Shown here piece by piece: positions 11,922 to 24,565 of a stretch of DNA of 64,000 nucleotides. This stretch comes from Puccinellia tenuiflora (Eukaryota; Streptophyta; Magnoliopsida; Poales; Poaceae): NCBI GenBank assembly GCA_012064385.1, contig QRDG01001975.1, positions 312,412 through 376,411 on the forward strand, given 5' to 3'. Both the position numbers and the translations under genes were made by a program. A model generated the notes under the pieces. The model made no database searches and was not told where the DNA came from. It worked only from the letters and a program-made list of their open reading frames with translations. The first letter of the stretch is position 1. Every line of letters starts with the position of its first letter.

Positions 11922-13683
11922 TGATGGCCTTTAACTCAGCAACAGCACCAAAGAACACTTGATGGCAAAGCGCCAGAAAACGTTGTTGATGGTGAAGTTA
12001 CCTGTGTTAAAAAACAATGGTTAGGTTGATACTCAAAGTGCAAAGTTTATAGTATAGGAAAGACGGTTTTCCCCACAAGGGATGACTCGAGGGTTTATAT
12101 CGAACTCTCGGGGAATCAGTAGTGAAAGGTTTATCTTCTTATCCTTCCCTTGAGAACCTGCAACAAAGTAAATTGTTTTGTGCCCTCAACCTCACCAAGT
12201 GGTTGTCAAGCACAAGGTGTGAGAATGATATCAAAATAAAACAAATGCAAAACAATAAGTAAATATGTAATGGTGGTAAATAAAACAATGATGGATGATA
12301 TTTTTGGGGTTTTTATATGTGAATGCAATGAATAAAAGTGTTTTTGTATTTTCTGATTTTAAAATGGCTGAATGTAGATGATGCTTAAAAGTGGTTGGAA
12401 AGTTGTTTCTTATGATTAAAAATGGACCGGGGTTCATGGTTTCAAAAATGCACTCCTTTTAATGTTGTGGTGGACAATGGAACATAGGAATTGACATATG
12501 AGATTGCAACACAAAGTTTTATGACAAGTTACTAATTATATGGGCATCACGTCCTAACATAGAGATCTTTTGGTTATTAATCTCTCTTATACTCCACTAA
12601 GATGCGAACTAAATCATAACACCTTAGTATTAAGATAAATCAGAGCATAACTTTAATCTTTATGACATGAAGTGAAAATAAGAACATGCTAGATCTAGTC
12701 ATGAGAAGTGGAAATGGTCAACCCACATCTCTGGTAGCATGGTATTTTAGTTTATCCCTAGTGATGTAACAAAGTAAGGTTGGAATACCCAAGTGGATCG
12801 CGGAACTTCTCTCACTTTCACTGCACTAGCCACCCCCTCATTACTCCAACTAATGCACACGTTCCCCCACACATGCTCTCATAAACAAGCTTGATCAAAA
12901 CAAGTAGACAAGAACGGGGTACATAATATGCATCTACTTTCATAACTGAAACAAAACAATTGCAATCTTCAAACATATATTAACTCATAGAGAGATCCAC
13001 CACATAGGAATTACATAGATGGCCGTAATCATGTTCGGCAGCTCATACGGCGCTAATTAGTGAAGCTCAAGAGAGAGGAGAGATACATAAGTTACTTCCA
13101 CGAACCCATAGTCCAGGGGTGGACTACTCCCTCTTCATCATGGAGACGGTGGAGACGTTGTTGGGGGAGATGGAGACCACGCCGGCAGGGCTCCGCTGGA
13201 GTTTTCCCCCTCCAATCTGCAGGTCCAGGTCTCTGTTTCGGTGTTTCTCTGTTTGCGGCCACCTCCTCGCGATCTACGTCGGGGGGCTATTTTTATAGTC
13301 GATTTTAGGTCAAGACGGAGTCGTGGGCGAAAAGATCGACGCCAACGGAGCCACGAGGCTCCAGAAGGTGGGCCCCACACGGCCAAGGAATCTGGCCGCG
13401 TGGGCCACCCCCTTTTGGGCCTCAGGCCTCCGCTCGTTTGCTTCCTTCGCTCCCAAGTCTTCTTCCTTCCTAAAACTGATGCTCGTAAATTTTCAGATCA
13501 TTTGGACGTCGTTTGGGTCCCTGAAACATCAAAATATAGAAAATAGTGTTTTCTGCCAGTGCAGGGTTAATTCCAGAAAAATAGGAAAACTGTGAAATAT
13601 TGCCAAAATCATGATATAACCCTTATATGATGCAAATATGAGAATTATAATGCAAAGTTCATGTATGCATTTTACATGCATCA
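11922..13683 (-). repeat. 5' LTR of minus-strand Athila-like element
   Basis: On the minus strand it starts TGATGCATGTAAAATGC at 13683 and ends near 11922, before the primer-binding site. A GC-rich zone lies at 13130-13440. The partner LTR lies outside the window. The end at 11922 is approximate because the motif around it is duplicated in degenerate form up to about 11990. Confidence 0.75.
13287..13298 (-). promoter_or_regulatory. TATA-like box in the LTR
   Basis: The minus strand reads CTATAAAAATAG within a GC-rich context about 390 bp from the LTR start, the expected place for an LTR promoter. Confidence 0.5.
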
Positions 13684-14153
13684 GCCGCTGCCAGCTGGTC
13701 GATGCAGCAAGGGACAGGCGAGGCCGACGGCCCCGCCTGCCCGCGCGCCCGCGGCACCCCGATCCCGCCCCCTGCCCGCCCGCATCCCTCCTCTTCGGCC
13801 AAGCGCAACAACGCACAAGGTACGGCCAGCCTCGCCGGCTCGCCCTGTGGATTGATTCGCTGGTTCGTTTTCTTGACTACTGCTTCACTAGATGCAAGAT
13901 TTAATTTTCGTTTTTACTTGATTTCTTGTAACGTAGATGAAGAAAAAGGGGATTGCTGGCAGTAGCATATTTGCAATGTGGGAAAAGGCTTCAAAGACAA
14001 TAAAAACAGATGAAATGTCCACACCAAATAAGACAGCAGTGTTATTTTATTCATATATTGCTAGTGTTGTGCGGTTTCATTCATATACTACATTTAGAGC
14101 CAAAATTTTTTTTGGGCGGAATACCCAGGCTTCAGTTCCTGGCGCCGCCACTG
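13684..14153 (+). mobile_element. hAT-like DNA transposon, right-hand remnant
   Basis: This 470-bp block lies between the LTR of the minus-strand Athila element and the truncated LTR at 14154. Its right end, read inwards on the minus strand, is CAGTGGCGGCGCCAGGA, which looks like a plant hAT terminal inverted repeat. The following bases CTTAGAGG (14154-14161) match the undisturbed LTR copy at 21037-21044 and could be an 8-bp target duplication. Inside, a GC-rich leader with a possible GT donor near 13818 and an AG acceptor at 13936 leads to an ATG at 13937 and a short Lys-rich frame (13937-14158), possibly the start of a zinc-finger transposase; that is speculative. The left end is outside the window. 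Confidence 0.45.
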
Positions 14154-15503
14154 CTTAGAGGAGAAATCAATCTGTGGAAACGAGGATCTAGACCTTCTCT
14201 CTCTTTTCCCTAAAAAACTAGCAAGAACTATTGGAGGGATTGAGAGATAACCAAGCTTAAGAGGGTCAACAATGGAGGGGAGAAATAGCTCAAGAAGTTG
14301 GTAAAAGGTTAGAGTTTATTTAGGGAAGAAACCCCTTAAATAGGAGGCCAAAAATAAGGCCGTTGGGCCATTTTCGCGCAGCCGAAACAGGGCAGCCGGC
14401 ATGTGGACCGGCCTGGGCCGGCTGGGAGGCCGGCCACCCCCCAGAGCCGCCAGGCCTGGGAGCCGGCCTGTGCTGGCCAGGGGGCTGGCCACCCAACAGA
14501 GCCGGCCTAGGCTGGCCTGGAGGCCGGGCACCCAACTGCGATACGAAAAATTTAATATCTTTTTCATCCGGACTCCGATTTCGATGATCTTGGGCTCGTT
14601 GGAATCGCAACGAAGAGCCCTTCAAGATTATGCAGAGAAACATCATATTCCATCATGTGAGGATAAAACCAAATGAATAAAGGTAAGCCTTCTCATTTGC
14701 AAACCGGAAATGCAATATCTTTTGCAAATGAAGTCCGAAAGAAGTAAAACTAATTTTGATGGAAAGAGGACGACAAATGCAATCCTTGGAAATGATTAAA
14801 ACAAGTAAAGGAGATTTTGCAAATAAATGGAAGATAGAAACCTTCCGTACGGATGAGCCGGCAAAATATCCAATACCGAAACCGCAATAGGGGACGCATA
14901 TGAGAACCGTTTTCGGTGATCTTGGCATTGTCATGAAAAGCACGACAAGCACCAATACCACACTACTATAAGAGACAAATAGGAACCAATAAAGATGATG
15001 CCAAGGATGCAAAGGTTTGAGCTCTCTACGACCGATACGCTAAAGCTCACTTGAGAGCCCCTCTTGATAGTACGGTTACCTATCCTAAAACCCGGTCTCC
15101 AAACTACACCGCGAGACCGGTAAAATAGAAACCCTATCAAGATCATACCTTTTCCTTGCGCATTCCACTTGAGTTAGATGATGACGATCTTGATCTACTC
15201 TCAAGTGGATCACCTTTCTTGATTGTGCTCCGCTCGGTGAAGACTCGCATATTGCTCCCCCATACACTAATATGGGAGAGACACTCTTTCGCATATCTTC
15301 ACATGCCCTTATCTTGTATGTTGATCAACTTGCACTTAGCCTTGATCAACATATAATCTTCTTCTTTTAGCCTTGACTCCAACATATGGAGTTCAAGCAT
15401 TCCTTATGGACCAACACTACAAATATAACTCAAGGCACACATTAGTCCATAGAGATTGTCATTAATTACCAAAACAACATATGGGGGCAACCATGCTCTT
15501 TCA
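14154..15503 (-). repeat. 3' LTR of the gag-only element, truncated
   Basis: It matches 21037-22404 along its whole length and ends TCTTTCA at 15503, the same end as the other LTR. About 520 bp that should precede 14154 are missing because the hAT-like element sits there; they are predicted left of the window. Confidence 0.85.
14394..14534. repeat. GC-rich minisatellite in LTR (left copy)
   Basis: Repeats of the type GGCCGGC-TGG-GGCCGGCCACCC-AGAGCC, with a unit of about 60 bp, two to three copies. The partner LTR has the same block at about 21274-21438. It produces long proline/glycine-rich open frames on both strands, which I regard as artefacts of composition. Confidence 0.75.
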
Positions 15504-18116
15504 ATCTCCCCCATTTTGGTAATTGATGACAATCCCTTTTAAGAGGGTTTATATAATGAATTAAGAAACCTTGCAAGACAAGGATGCATGAGCATGAGAG
15601 GCAAATGCTTAAGAACCAAACGAAAGCATAAAACCAAATTCCCTTAAACCCTCTAAAACTTCTCCCCCATTGGCATCGATTGCCGAAATGGGAAAAAAAA
15701 TTAGAAGGCCAATATAATATGAGTTCCTCCACAAGGTGTGCATTTCTCAAGATATGAGTGAAATCAAATGCACATATCCATTGACGAATAATAGAGGAAA
15801 TCAAACTATATTGAGGATCCAAAGATTGCAAAAGGATGAAACCATTCTAAACATCTCCATAAAGGAGAAAAGCAATCAAGAAGATCCTAAACGAGAGTTC
15901 TAAATAAAAATAGAGAAGCTCCCCAATGTTCATGCACTATTGAGGAGTGCAAAAATATGGAATCCTCACTCCCCCCAAAATCATATAGAACACTCACCAA
16001 GTGCAAGGATGTAAAAATTAAAGCAAAACAAAGCACTTGAACCAAAGATGTGGTTGAGCCATAAGGAGATACCAATTAAAAGAAACTATCAAGAAAGGCC
16101 CAACCAAGAGTATGTGTGTGTGAAAAACAATTAATTTGGTAAGATACATAGTCTTAACCAAATGGAGATAAGTTATATATCAAGTATTGACACACACAAC
16201 TTACAAAGAAGATTTTTCAAAAAGAATATGTTCACAAGCTCAAGGATACCAATTGGAAACTAAAACCAATTGAAAAATCCAAGAGCTAGTGAGAACATTT
16301 AGCCAAAAAAATCAACATACTCACCGTGATAAGCATGAAGAGAAGGATCTTCAATAAAATGTGAGTGCGCAAAGATGCGAATAGAAATAAGACAAGCACT
16401 CACGAGACAAACTTGGAGCCACCAAAGAATTATAGATAAAAGACAAGGTGGCTTGAAAGAAAATAGGATACCAAATAAAAGGTGACCTCTCTCATATGTA
16501 TAGGTTTCTAAGTAGACAAATCGTTAATGATATACATCGACAAAGAAAATTGCACATATAAAATGGTCGAAGAAAGGGAGACCACGGTAACCAAAAGGAA
16601 GTCATGAATATACAAAAAGATGCATGACTTTCTAGAACCAAAAGAGATATAATTTGGACAAAAACACCAAGTAAACCAAGAGAGCACACCAAAGGGTGAC
16701 AAGAAATGGTTGTCCAAATTATATCAAAATCCAAACCAACACATGATCGAGGACAAATGATTGAGGACAAATCAAATCAACATATGATTGAATCCAAAAC
16801 ACATCAACACATGAAGTGTGATATCAAAAGGAATCGAATCAAAGCAACACATGATCGATAAGACACCAATTGAAAATAAGATACCAACTAGGAGAAAAGA
16901 TACCAAGAAGAGGATAATACTTGACCGGAATCAAGTAAAGTAAAATAAAGTAATAAGGTATCAAAATTCCCACAATAAATATCAATTGAAACAAATATCT
17001 ATGGAGGAGATATTAAATTCCAATTAATACCAATTGAAGGTACCTAGGCAAGGCCAATGAGCATATAAGATAAAAGAAAGAGACATGCTCAAAGGGTTTT
17101 CTCATTCTATAGGATAAACATAAAACAAGAAATGAGAAAGCAAGACTGCCAAGAGAGAGCAAGGTTACACCAAATAAACCAAACATCCTCTACACTTTTC
17201 ATGATGGCACAAAGCATCAAGAGAAAAAGATTTGTCTTCCATAAACACATACGATAGAAATAAAATGCCAATTGAAGGGATCAAATATTGATAGATAGGG
17301 TAGTGTTCTAAATAAAAAGGAATGCTCCCCCAAGATTCATGCATTATTTTTGATATTTGCATTTGAATACAAAATGCACGCACAAGGGGTCATTACTCTT
17401 CATATTTTATTTACAACACTAAACACTAACAATTGAAAATTAGGATCCATGCAAGAGGCAAGGAAGGCAATGGGAGTCAAAATAAATATTTTGGCAAGAG
17501 ATGGGGCAAATAAAAGCCAATGCCAATGTAAGGATAATCAAAAATATTCTATCACAAACATAAATATGGATTGTCCAAGGCAAATAAAACCAACTAGAGA
17601 AATTAATGGACATTGTAGAATTTGAATTTCTCATGAATATGACATGCCACATAGTAACTAGATAATATTGAAATATCAATACTAGGTGGTGTGCCTCATG
17701 TACACACATTGTTAGGTTAGTGAGGTGCGCAAAGCATACCACTCCCCCAAAATGGGATAGTCCATTAATCTCTCAAAAGAGCCAATTGAAATCAACACAA
17801 GATCCAATAAAGACTCAACACAAAGTTTACACATGTATGGAGCGCACATTAACATACACAAACTTGATTGCTCAAGGTAAGTAATAAGCACAACATATAC
17901 AAGCACATGCTAGGAACAAAACTAACACATGCAAGGGAGCAAGCAACTTTCAATGTATATATAATTTAAATACAAGTTACCGCAAGGAGGAACATAGGAT
18001 ATGAGATAGATAGGTGAAAATCCAATTGACTTGGCTCTGATGAAATACAACCATGAAGATCCCTTAATTCTCCAAAAATAGCCATGTCTCCAATGTCCTC
18101 CATCAACACCTATTGA
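15504..18116 (-). other. 3' non-coding interior of the gag-only element
   Basis: About 2.6 kb of A-rich (plus strand) sequence with recurrent ACCAATTGAA-like words. All frames are broken. It occupies the place where a complete Copia element would have integrase-RT-RNase H; nothing of these domains is recognisable. Confidence 0.7.
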
Positions 18117-20461
18117 TCAAGTTTGAGCTTGTTGGTCCCCAACCAAGTTGGGTCCAAAGAGGTTAGTCACAATAGGCTTGGCAACCCAAATGGTTCTTTT
18201 CTTGACACCACTTTGAGTTCCCACATATTTGGCAAACACATTGCCAACCCTATCCTTCCTAAGAGAATAAACATCATCAATTATTATGGGGTTGGATAGA
18301 GTACCATTAGTGCATGAAGAAGCCAAGTGACCCTTCTCACGGCATAAGTAGCAACATCGACTCTTCTCTTTCTTCTTAATAGGCTCCTCAACTTGAGTAG
18401 CAATAACTTGAATCTTCTTTGGAGATGGCCCTTGTTCAACTCAAGATTGGGCATGAGATTGAATAAGAGGCCGCTTCCCTAGTTGCTTCTCACTAACAGC
18501 CTTCTTCTTCATTGGGCAATCCCTAACATGGTGCCCTTCAACTTTGCACTTGAAGCAAACAATCTTGGCCGAATTCTTGACTTGTTCTTGGCCCTTCTTC
18601 TTATCAATCTTGGACTTGTTCTTGTTGTTGGAGTTGAATCCAAGTCCACTCTTGTCATTGGGGGATTGTAGCACACTCAACATGTTGTCAAGTGTGGCCT
18701 TCTCTTTATGACGCTTCTCCACATCTTTCTTCAAAGAAGTGGCTTGTGCTTTGTGCTCTTTAGTCTTCCCTACAAGGTTAGTAGGTACACAAGTACTAGT
18801 GGAAGTTGAGGCTTCATTGTTAGAGCAACTAGGCACGAAATGTAATTCAACATATGATTTACCACTAGTGTGAGATGAAGAATTACAAGGACTAGCACAT
18901 GGCATTATAGCATTTTTAGTAGAAGTTGTGCCATTGTCCACATGAGGCTCACTAGATATTACCTTGGTACCGATAGCCTCATGAGCTAACTTTAGCTTAT
19001 CATGAGATACTAGAAGATCCTCATGAAAGCTCGAGAGCTTCTCATGGCTTTCTTACAATATCTCATAATTTCTAGTTAGCAATTTAAGTTGAGCTCTTAG
19101 CTCAACATTCTCCTTTAAAATGGATGCTTCACAAGAAATAGAGTTAGTAGTACAAGCATCAATATTAATAGCAATGGGAGAACAAGTAGGAAGCTCTTTT
19201 AGCAATTGAGCTTGGAGTTGATCATGGGACTTAGTGAGGTGTGCAAGAGAATCTTCCAAGGACTTACATCCTTTTCAAATTTCTCATTAGCCTCAAGGAG
19301 TCTAACAATTTCAACAACAAGCTCATCATTTTTTATTTTAAAATCATTAGCCACCTTGAGAGCTCTATCATGGGTTTCATTTACTTTAGATAACTCTAGA
19401 GTAAATGTCTCCTCAAGAGATTTCTTGGTGTTTTGTTCTTCTTCTAGAGCTTCCTCAAGATCCGCAATCGTGTTCGCATAATTACGTTCGCGGCTAAGAC
19501 TTTCATCTTCACGTGCTTCCAACTCCTCAATAGTAAGCCCTCGCTTAACAAGGGTGCTCATGATTTCATGTAGGTTCTCATAAGAATTTTTATTCTTTGA
19601 AAGAGCATTAAGAACCATTAGACCTTTCTCACGAAAGTAAGCATCATCATTATTTTCTTCATCATCATTATTATTGTCATGATCATCATTACTTGAAGAT
19701 TTAGCCATGAGGCAAAAGATGGTTGATGAAGTTGAACAATTAATTAATGAACTACTCAAATTCACATCTTGTTCCATAGATAATTGGGTTTCCTCTACAT
19801 TATTGATAATAGAAGGATTAGAGGGAACACAAGCATTTTTATCATGGCAACAAGATAAAGCAAGCATATCATCATGAGATTTATATAAGCAATTTTTACA
19901 TGATATGCAAGGACTATCAACACAAGCATGTAAAACATTTTTGGTGCTAGATGTGTTTAGGTCCAAAGATAAGTCATTGCAATAAGATAGAGATGAATTA
20001 TCAACAATAAGTTCACTATCATTATTACGATATTTATCACTACTCAACATTGCATTTCTTTGTGGCTTACCACATGTTGGTGAAGTAGAAGAAGTTGAGA
20101 ACTCATCATGCCCGGAGGTGGTGGGAGAACAATCGTTCCCACAATCAATGGACACACCATATTTGTCTTGAAGCTTGGTCCATAGCTCATCAGGATTTCG
20201 ATGAGAGATCGATAAAGCAACTACATTTCTCAAAGACATGAAAATCACTTTAGAAGCTTGAGCATCTAGATAAGAATTTTTCTCATCCTCTAAAGATAAT
20301 CTTTTCGGATCCTTTGGAGGAGAAAAAACCATATCTAAAATTTGCTCTATATATGGATTAATGTCCCTAAAATAATTTAGCATGCGATTTCTCCAATCAT
20401 CATAATTAGTGCCATCGAATATTAACAAAGAGGCATTGTGCACTAAACCACTAGACGACAT
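18117..20461 (-). pseudogene. Copia-type gag with two zinc knuckles, decayed
   Basis: The frame opens at 20461 and begins with a Copia-type gag signature (F-DGTNYDDW-RML, then DELW-KLQDKYG). A Ser/Asn-rich and then a long coiled-coil region follow. Continuity is broken by a frameshift near 19260, a TAA at 19055-19053 and a TGA near 18441. Two CX2CX4HX4C knuckles are intact: CFKCKVEGHHVRDC (about 18565-18524) and CYLCREKGHLASSC (about 18350-18310). The final stop is at 18117. Gag would package the element RNA. The double knuckle and long coiled coil are more elaborate than in ordinary Copia gag, where Pol follows directly. Confidence 0.82.
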
Positions 20462-20502
20462 CTTTACTCTCTAGGCCGTGAAGCCTTACAAAGAGAGAAC
20501 CC

Positions 20503-20514
20503 GTTCTGATACCA
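20503..20514 (-). other. Primer-binding site of the gag-only element
   Basis: The minus strand reads TGGTATCAGAAC two bases after the LTR end. It is one base off the standard initiator-Met tRNA site and fixes the element's orientation. Confidence 0.85.
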
Positions 20515-20516
20515 AT

Positions 20517-22404
20517 TGAAAAGACACGGATGTCGCCTAGAGGGGGGTGAATAGGCGATTTAAAATTATTACGGTTAAGGACTGAATAAATGCGGAATAA
20601 AACTAACGTTTAATTTATCAAGAGAAAACCTAAACTAGCTAGGTTTACCTATGTGCACCAACAACTTATGCTAAGCAATACTTGATGCACCAAGGCCGGG
20701 GCACACACCACAACTCAATTGGTGGCTCCCAACAAATCCCGTGAGCCACAAAGACTCCGAGAAATTAACAACCGTCTAGGGTACCAACGTGCCCTAGAGG
20801 AACAAGCTCTAGGGCACCCAAGCACCCAAGAGTAACAAGCTTCTCAACTTCGACTTCCACATATCACTGTGGAGAACTCAAACCGATGCAACTAATGCAA
20901 TGGCAAGAACACACTAAGTGGTCAAGTTCTTCCAACCCGAATCCAACCAAAGCAACTAATGCTTGGGAGGGATTTGAGATGAAGAACAATGGAGAAACAC
21001 CAAGAAACTTCAAAGATATAGATCCAAAGTGTTCCCCTCACTTAGAGGAGAAATCAATCGGTGGAAACGAGGATCTAGACCTCCTCTCTCTTTTCCCTCA
21101 AAAACTAGCAAGAACTATTGGAGGGATTGAGAGATAACCAAGCTCAAGAGGGTCAACAATGGAGGGGAGAAATAGCTCAAGAAGTTGGCAAAAGGTTAGA
21201 GTTTATTTGGGGAAGAAACCCCTTAAATAGGAGGCCAAAAATATGGCTGTTGGGCCATTTTCGCGCAGCCAAAACAGGGCACCCGGCCTATGGACCGGCC
21301 TGGGCCGGCTGGGAGGCCGGCCACCCCCCAGAGCCGCCCGGCCTGGGAGCCGGCCTGGGCTGGCCAGGGGGCTGGCCACCCAGCAGAGCCGGCCGGCCTT
21401 GGAGCTGGCCTAGGCTGGCCTGGAGGCCGGGCACCCAACTACGATACGAAAACTTCAATATCTTTTTCATCCGGACTCCGATTTCGATGATCTTGGGCTC
21501 GTTGGAATCGCAACGAAGAGCCCTTCAATATTATGAAGAGAAACATCATAGTCCATCATGTGAAGATAAAACCAAATGAAGAAAGGTAAACCTTCTCATT
21601 TGCAAACCGGAAATGCAATATCTTTTGCAAATTAAGTCCGAAAGAAGTAAAACCAATTTTGATGGAAAGAGGACGACAAATGCAATCCTTGGAAATGATT
21701 AAAACAAGTAAAGGAGATTTTTCGAATAAATGGAAGAGAGAAACCTTCCGTACAGATGAGCCAGCAAAATATCCAATACCGAAACCGCAATAGGGGACGC
21801 ATATGAGAACCGTTTTCGGTGATCTTGGCCTTGTCATGAAAAGCACGACAAGCACCAATACCACACTATGATAAGAGCCAAATAGGAACCAATAAAGATG
21901 ATGCCAAGGATGCAAAGGTTTGAGCTCTCTACAACCGATACGCTAAAGCTCACTTGAGAGCCCCTCTTGATAGTACGGTTACCTATCCTAAAACCCGGTC
22001 TCCCAACTACACCGCGAGACCGGTAAATAGAAACCCTATTAATATCATACCTTTTCCTTGCGCATTCCACTTAAGTTAGATGATGACGATCTTGATCTAC
22101 TCTCAAGTGTATCACCTTTCTTGATTGTGCTCCGCTCGGTGAAGACTCGCATATTGCTCCCCATACACTAATATGGGAGAGACACTCTTTCGCATATCTT
22201 CACATGCCCTTATCTTGTATGTTGATCAACTTGCACTTAGCCTTGATCAACATATAATCTTCTTCTTTTAGCCTTGACTCCAACATATGGAGTTTAAGCA
22301 TTCCTTATGGACCAACACTACAAATATAACTCAAGGCACACATTAGTCCATAGAGATTGTCATTAATTACCAAAACAACATATGGGGGCAACCATGCTCT
22401 TTCA
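20517..22404 (-). repeat. 5' LTR of the gag-only element, complete (1888 bp)
   Basis: On the minus strand it begins TGAAAGAGCATGG at 22404 and ends at 20517 beside the primer-binding site. The GC-rich minisatellite lies at about 21274-21438. Its first 1.37 kb aligns to the truncated partner. The outer flank 22405-22409 (ACCCC) is MULE transposase sequence. Confidence 0.88.
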
Positions 22405-23867
22405 ACCCCCACCTTCAAGCAGCTTAGGAACCACAACCAGCTATTTTTGTTCTCGCTCTCTACAAGTGCATACGCAATAGGGAGGAGCTGATTATTTGCA
22501 TCTGCTGCGATAGCCACAAGGAGTGTGCCCTTGTATTTTCCAGTAAGAAAGGTACCATCAATTGATAATACTGGACGACAGTGATGGAATGCCTGTATAG
22601 TCTGAGGGAATGCCCAGAAAATACGGTCAAGGATCCTTTCATACTGATTATTTGGGTGTGCACGGTGTTTCATGAACACTTGACTCCCCCTGTTAGCTGT
22701 CGCTATCTGATGAAGCAGTTTCGGGGCATAGTCATAGGCCTGCTCATAGGTTCCATACAACCTCTGGAAAATGTCCTCCTTCGCATGCCTAGCCTTGCCA
22801 TGACTCACAGGGAAGCCAATCAAATCTTCCGCTGTTGTTTGAAGTGTCTTAACACTCATGTTTATATCTTCTTCCACCGCCGCCATCATGATGTGGCACA
22901 CATATTTAGCGGTGACATTGCGGTGCTCCGAAAGAGCCCCAACTAGCTCACAGCTATGGGGTTCTATTTTTGAGATATGCCAAGGCTGACATACCCCAGG
23001 GCTCTTGCGAGCGATCACTCTCCCCATACAACCATCGGCGAATTTGATGCATATGACCTTCAACTGACTTCTGTCAGACTGCTTCACTCTATGCTGGCGA
23101 GAAATGCTTATTGCATACCTCTTTATGGCCTGGTCAGCGGAGTCTTTGTCTAGGAAACTCTGCCCAACCATTAGAATTGCCTCTCCAAGGCCCGGAACAG
23201 AGCGAAATTCATTGCTGATGGTCAAAGTCTCTAGGAACTTAGGATCCATCGGCGCCGCAAGCGCCCTATGAGGAGGACCATCACCTTCTTCATCTGAGGA
23301 TGACGACGAAGATGAGTGACCGTCATCGTCATGATCTAGCGCCTCCTGCAGTCCATGAACATGTTCGCTCAAGTCAACCCTCGCAGACCAATATCCTGGG
23401 TCAATGATCGCCGACAACACAACATCGACGGTTGTCGGCTCGAAGGGGCCGGTGTTGGGGGGTACGGTAAGGGTCTGCTCGACCTCAGCCGCGTTGGTAC
23501 TGCATCCGGCTTCATCACTAGCAGAAGTAAACTGCACATACACCATCGGCTCACCAAACATGGCGAAATCAGGTGTGCTTGCAAAGGTCATATACTTTTG
23601 CCAATGATTTTCATTTTTGACCTCCCGCAGACCCCAGCGGGCAACTTCCCCATAATTCCCTCCTACGCAGATGAAGGCCTCAACGGTCATCTTCATTCCA
23701 CGCATCGCATGACCAAAATTCAATCGGATGCGTTTTCTAACATCGGCAAAACTTTTATTCACCATGTCCTTAACCACAACTATCATTGACTCACAGTTCG
23801 ACACATTCACACCGGAAATATCGTCGCGTACGACGTCCCCATAAAATACAGTCAACTTTTCCATCAT
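22405..23867 (-). pseudogene. MULE (Mutator-like) transposase, 3' half lost
   Basis: The frame starts with ATG at 23867. It has the N-terminal region of grass MULE transposases, an acidic Ser-rich linker (about residues 183-198), then the DNA-binding Mutator-type domain (about residues 225-330) and the beginning of the MULE catalytic domain, with the first catalytic Asp in SIDGTFL followed by KYKGTLL and the SENKNSW-WFL block. The frame then runs into LTR sequence at 22404; the residues beyond are not transposase. The second catalytic Asp, the Glu and the SWIM finger are missing and should lie left of the window. It would cut and insert the element; this copy cannot. Confidence 0.9.
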
Positions 23868-24565
23868 ACCTATCGAACAACCACATTTACATAACCAAAT
23901 TAATAACTTCGCACTTTAATTATATTACATTTTAACATATACTTCTTCAATTTTTTATCGAGCAGCATTAACATTAAATAAAACTTTTAAAATAATAATA
24001 TCACCATATCATTTTTCTGTAAGATAAGAACTCAAAATTAATAGATGTCATAATAAAAATTAACAACTGTCATAACAAAAAAAATCACACATTTTGCGCA
24101 TCGTTATTTATACCTCAATTTGAAGATACATGACCTTCCCAGAATAATTTCAGCAATAAAACATGGCATAGCTAATTACGTACAGAAGACCAACTAATTT
24201 ACACCGTGCATGTCAAAATAAATACATGCATTGTATAGCTCGTACCTTGACGCCAAACTTCTTAATTCACTTCGTAGGACAAATCTCACTCTAAAAGCTC
24301 CAAATGACTGATGAAATGGGTATCTACTGCTGTTTTCCTTCTCTGTTTATAGAACATGAGACTAGAGAGCAGCAGCGCAACAACATGAAGTGCAAAGAGA
24401 GGGCTGCATCCGATATAAAAAGACAGGAGGGAAGCAAGGGACAGGATTCCCGGATTCGGTGCTAATTTGCTAACTTTCGGCGCTAAAGACCATGCAGTGC
24501 GCTGAAATCAGCGCAGTTTGTCTCCCAGGACAGGATTCCCATTGCGTCGCGTTGACCTCGCAATC
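23868..24565 (-). other. Upstream region of the MULE transposase gene
   Basis: AT-rich DNA to about 24350, then a leader-like GC-balanced segment with a TATA-like ATATAAAA stretch at about 24413. The MULE sequence stops at the Tat-type insertion (target site CAATC, 24561-24565) and resumes at 38763. No other gene is seen. Confidence 0.55.

Larger units (their letters stand above)
10062..13683 (-). mobile_element. Athila-like Gypsy element on minus strand, 5' part only
   Basis: Read on the minus strand, the order is LTR (13683 to 11922), primer-binding site, leader, then gag (11511 to 10062), where the LARD-like element interrupts it. The rest of the element should lie beyond the left edge of the window. 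LTR terminal sequences and GC-rich core resemble those of the second minus-strand element at 45901-51716, so the two belong to the same broad family. Its right boundary abuts a hAT-like terminus. Confidence 0.8.
14154..22404 (-). mobile_element. Gag-only, Copia-type non-autonomous LTR retrotransposon on minus strand
   Basis: LTRs at 20517-22404 (5' in element sense) and 14154-15503 (3', truncated at its far end by the hAT-like block) flank about 5 kb. A primer-binding site at 20514-20503 and gag at 20461-18117 follow in order, then about 2.6 kb without coding capacity, then a purine tract (on the minus strand TGGGGGAGAT, at 15513-15504). No protease, integrase, RT or RNase H is visible, so it would depend on another element's Pol. 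It interrupts the transposase of a MULE at 22404. Confidence 0.85.

Noticed and set aside
21118..21579. 153-codon Pro/Gly-rich frame and its overlaps on both strands
   Set aside because: Produced by the GC-rich minisatellite within an LTR; present in shifted form in the other LTR.
22305..22404. Last about 33 residues of the 520-codon transposase frame
   Set aside because: These lie in the LTR of the gag-only element; the transposase ends at 22405.
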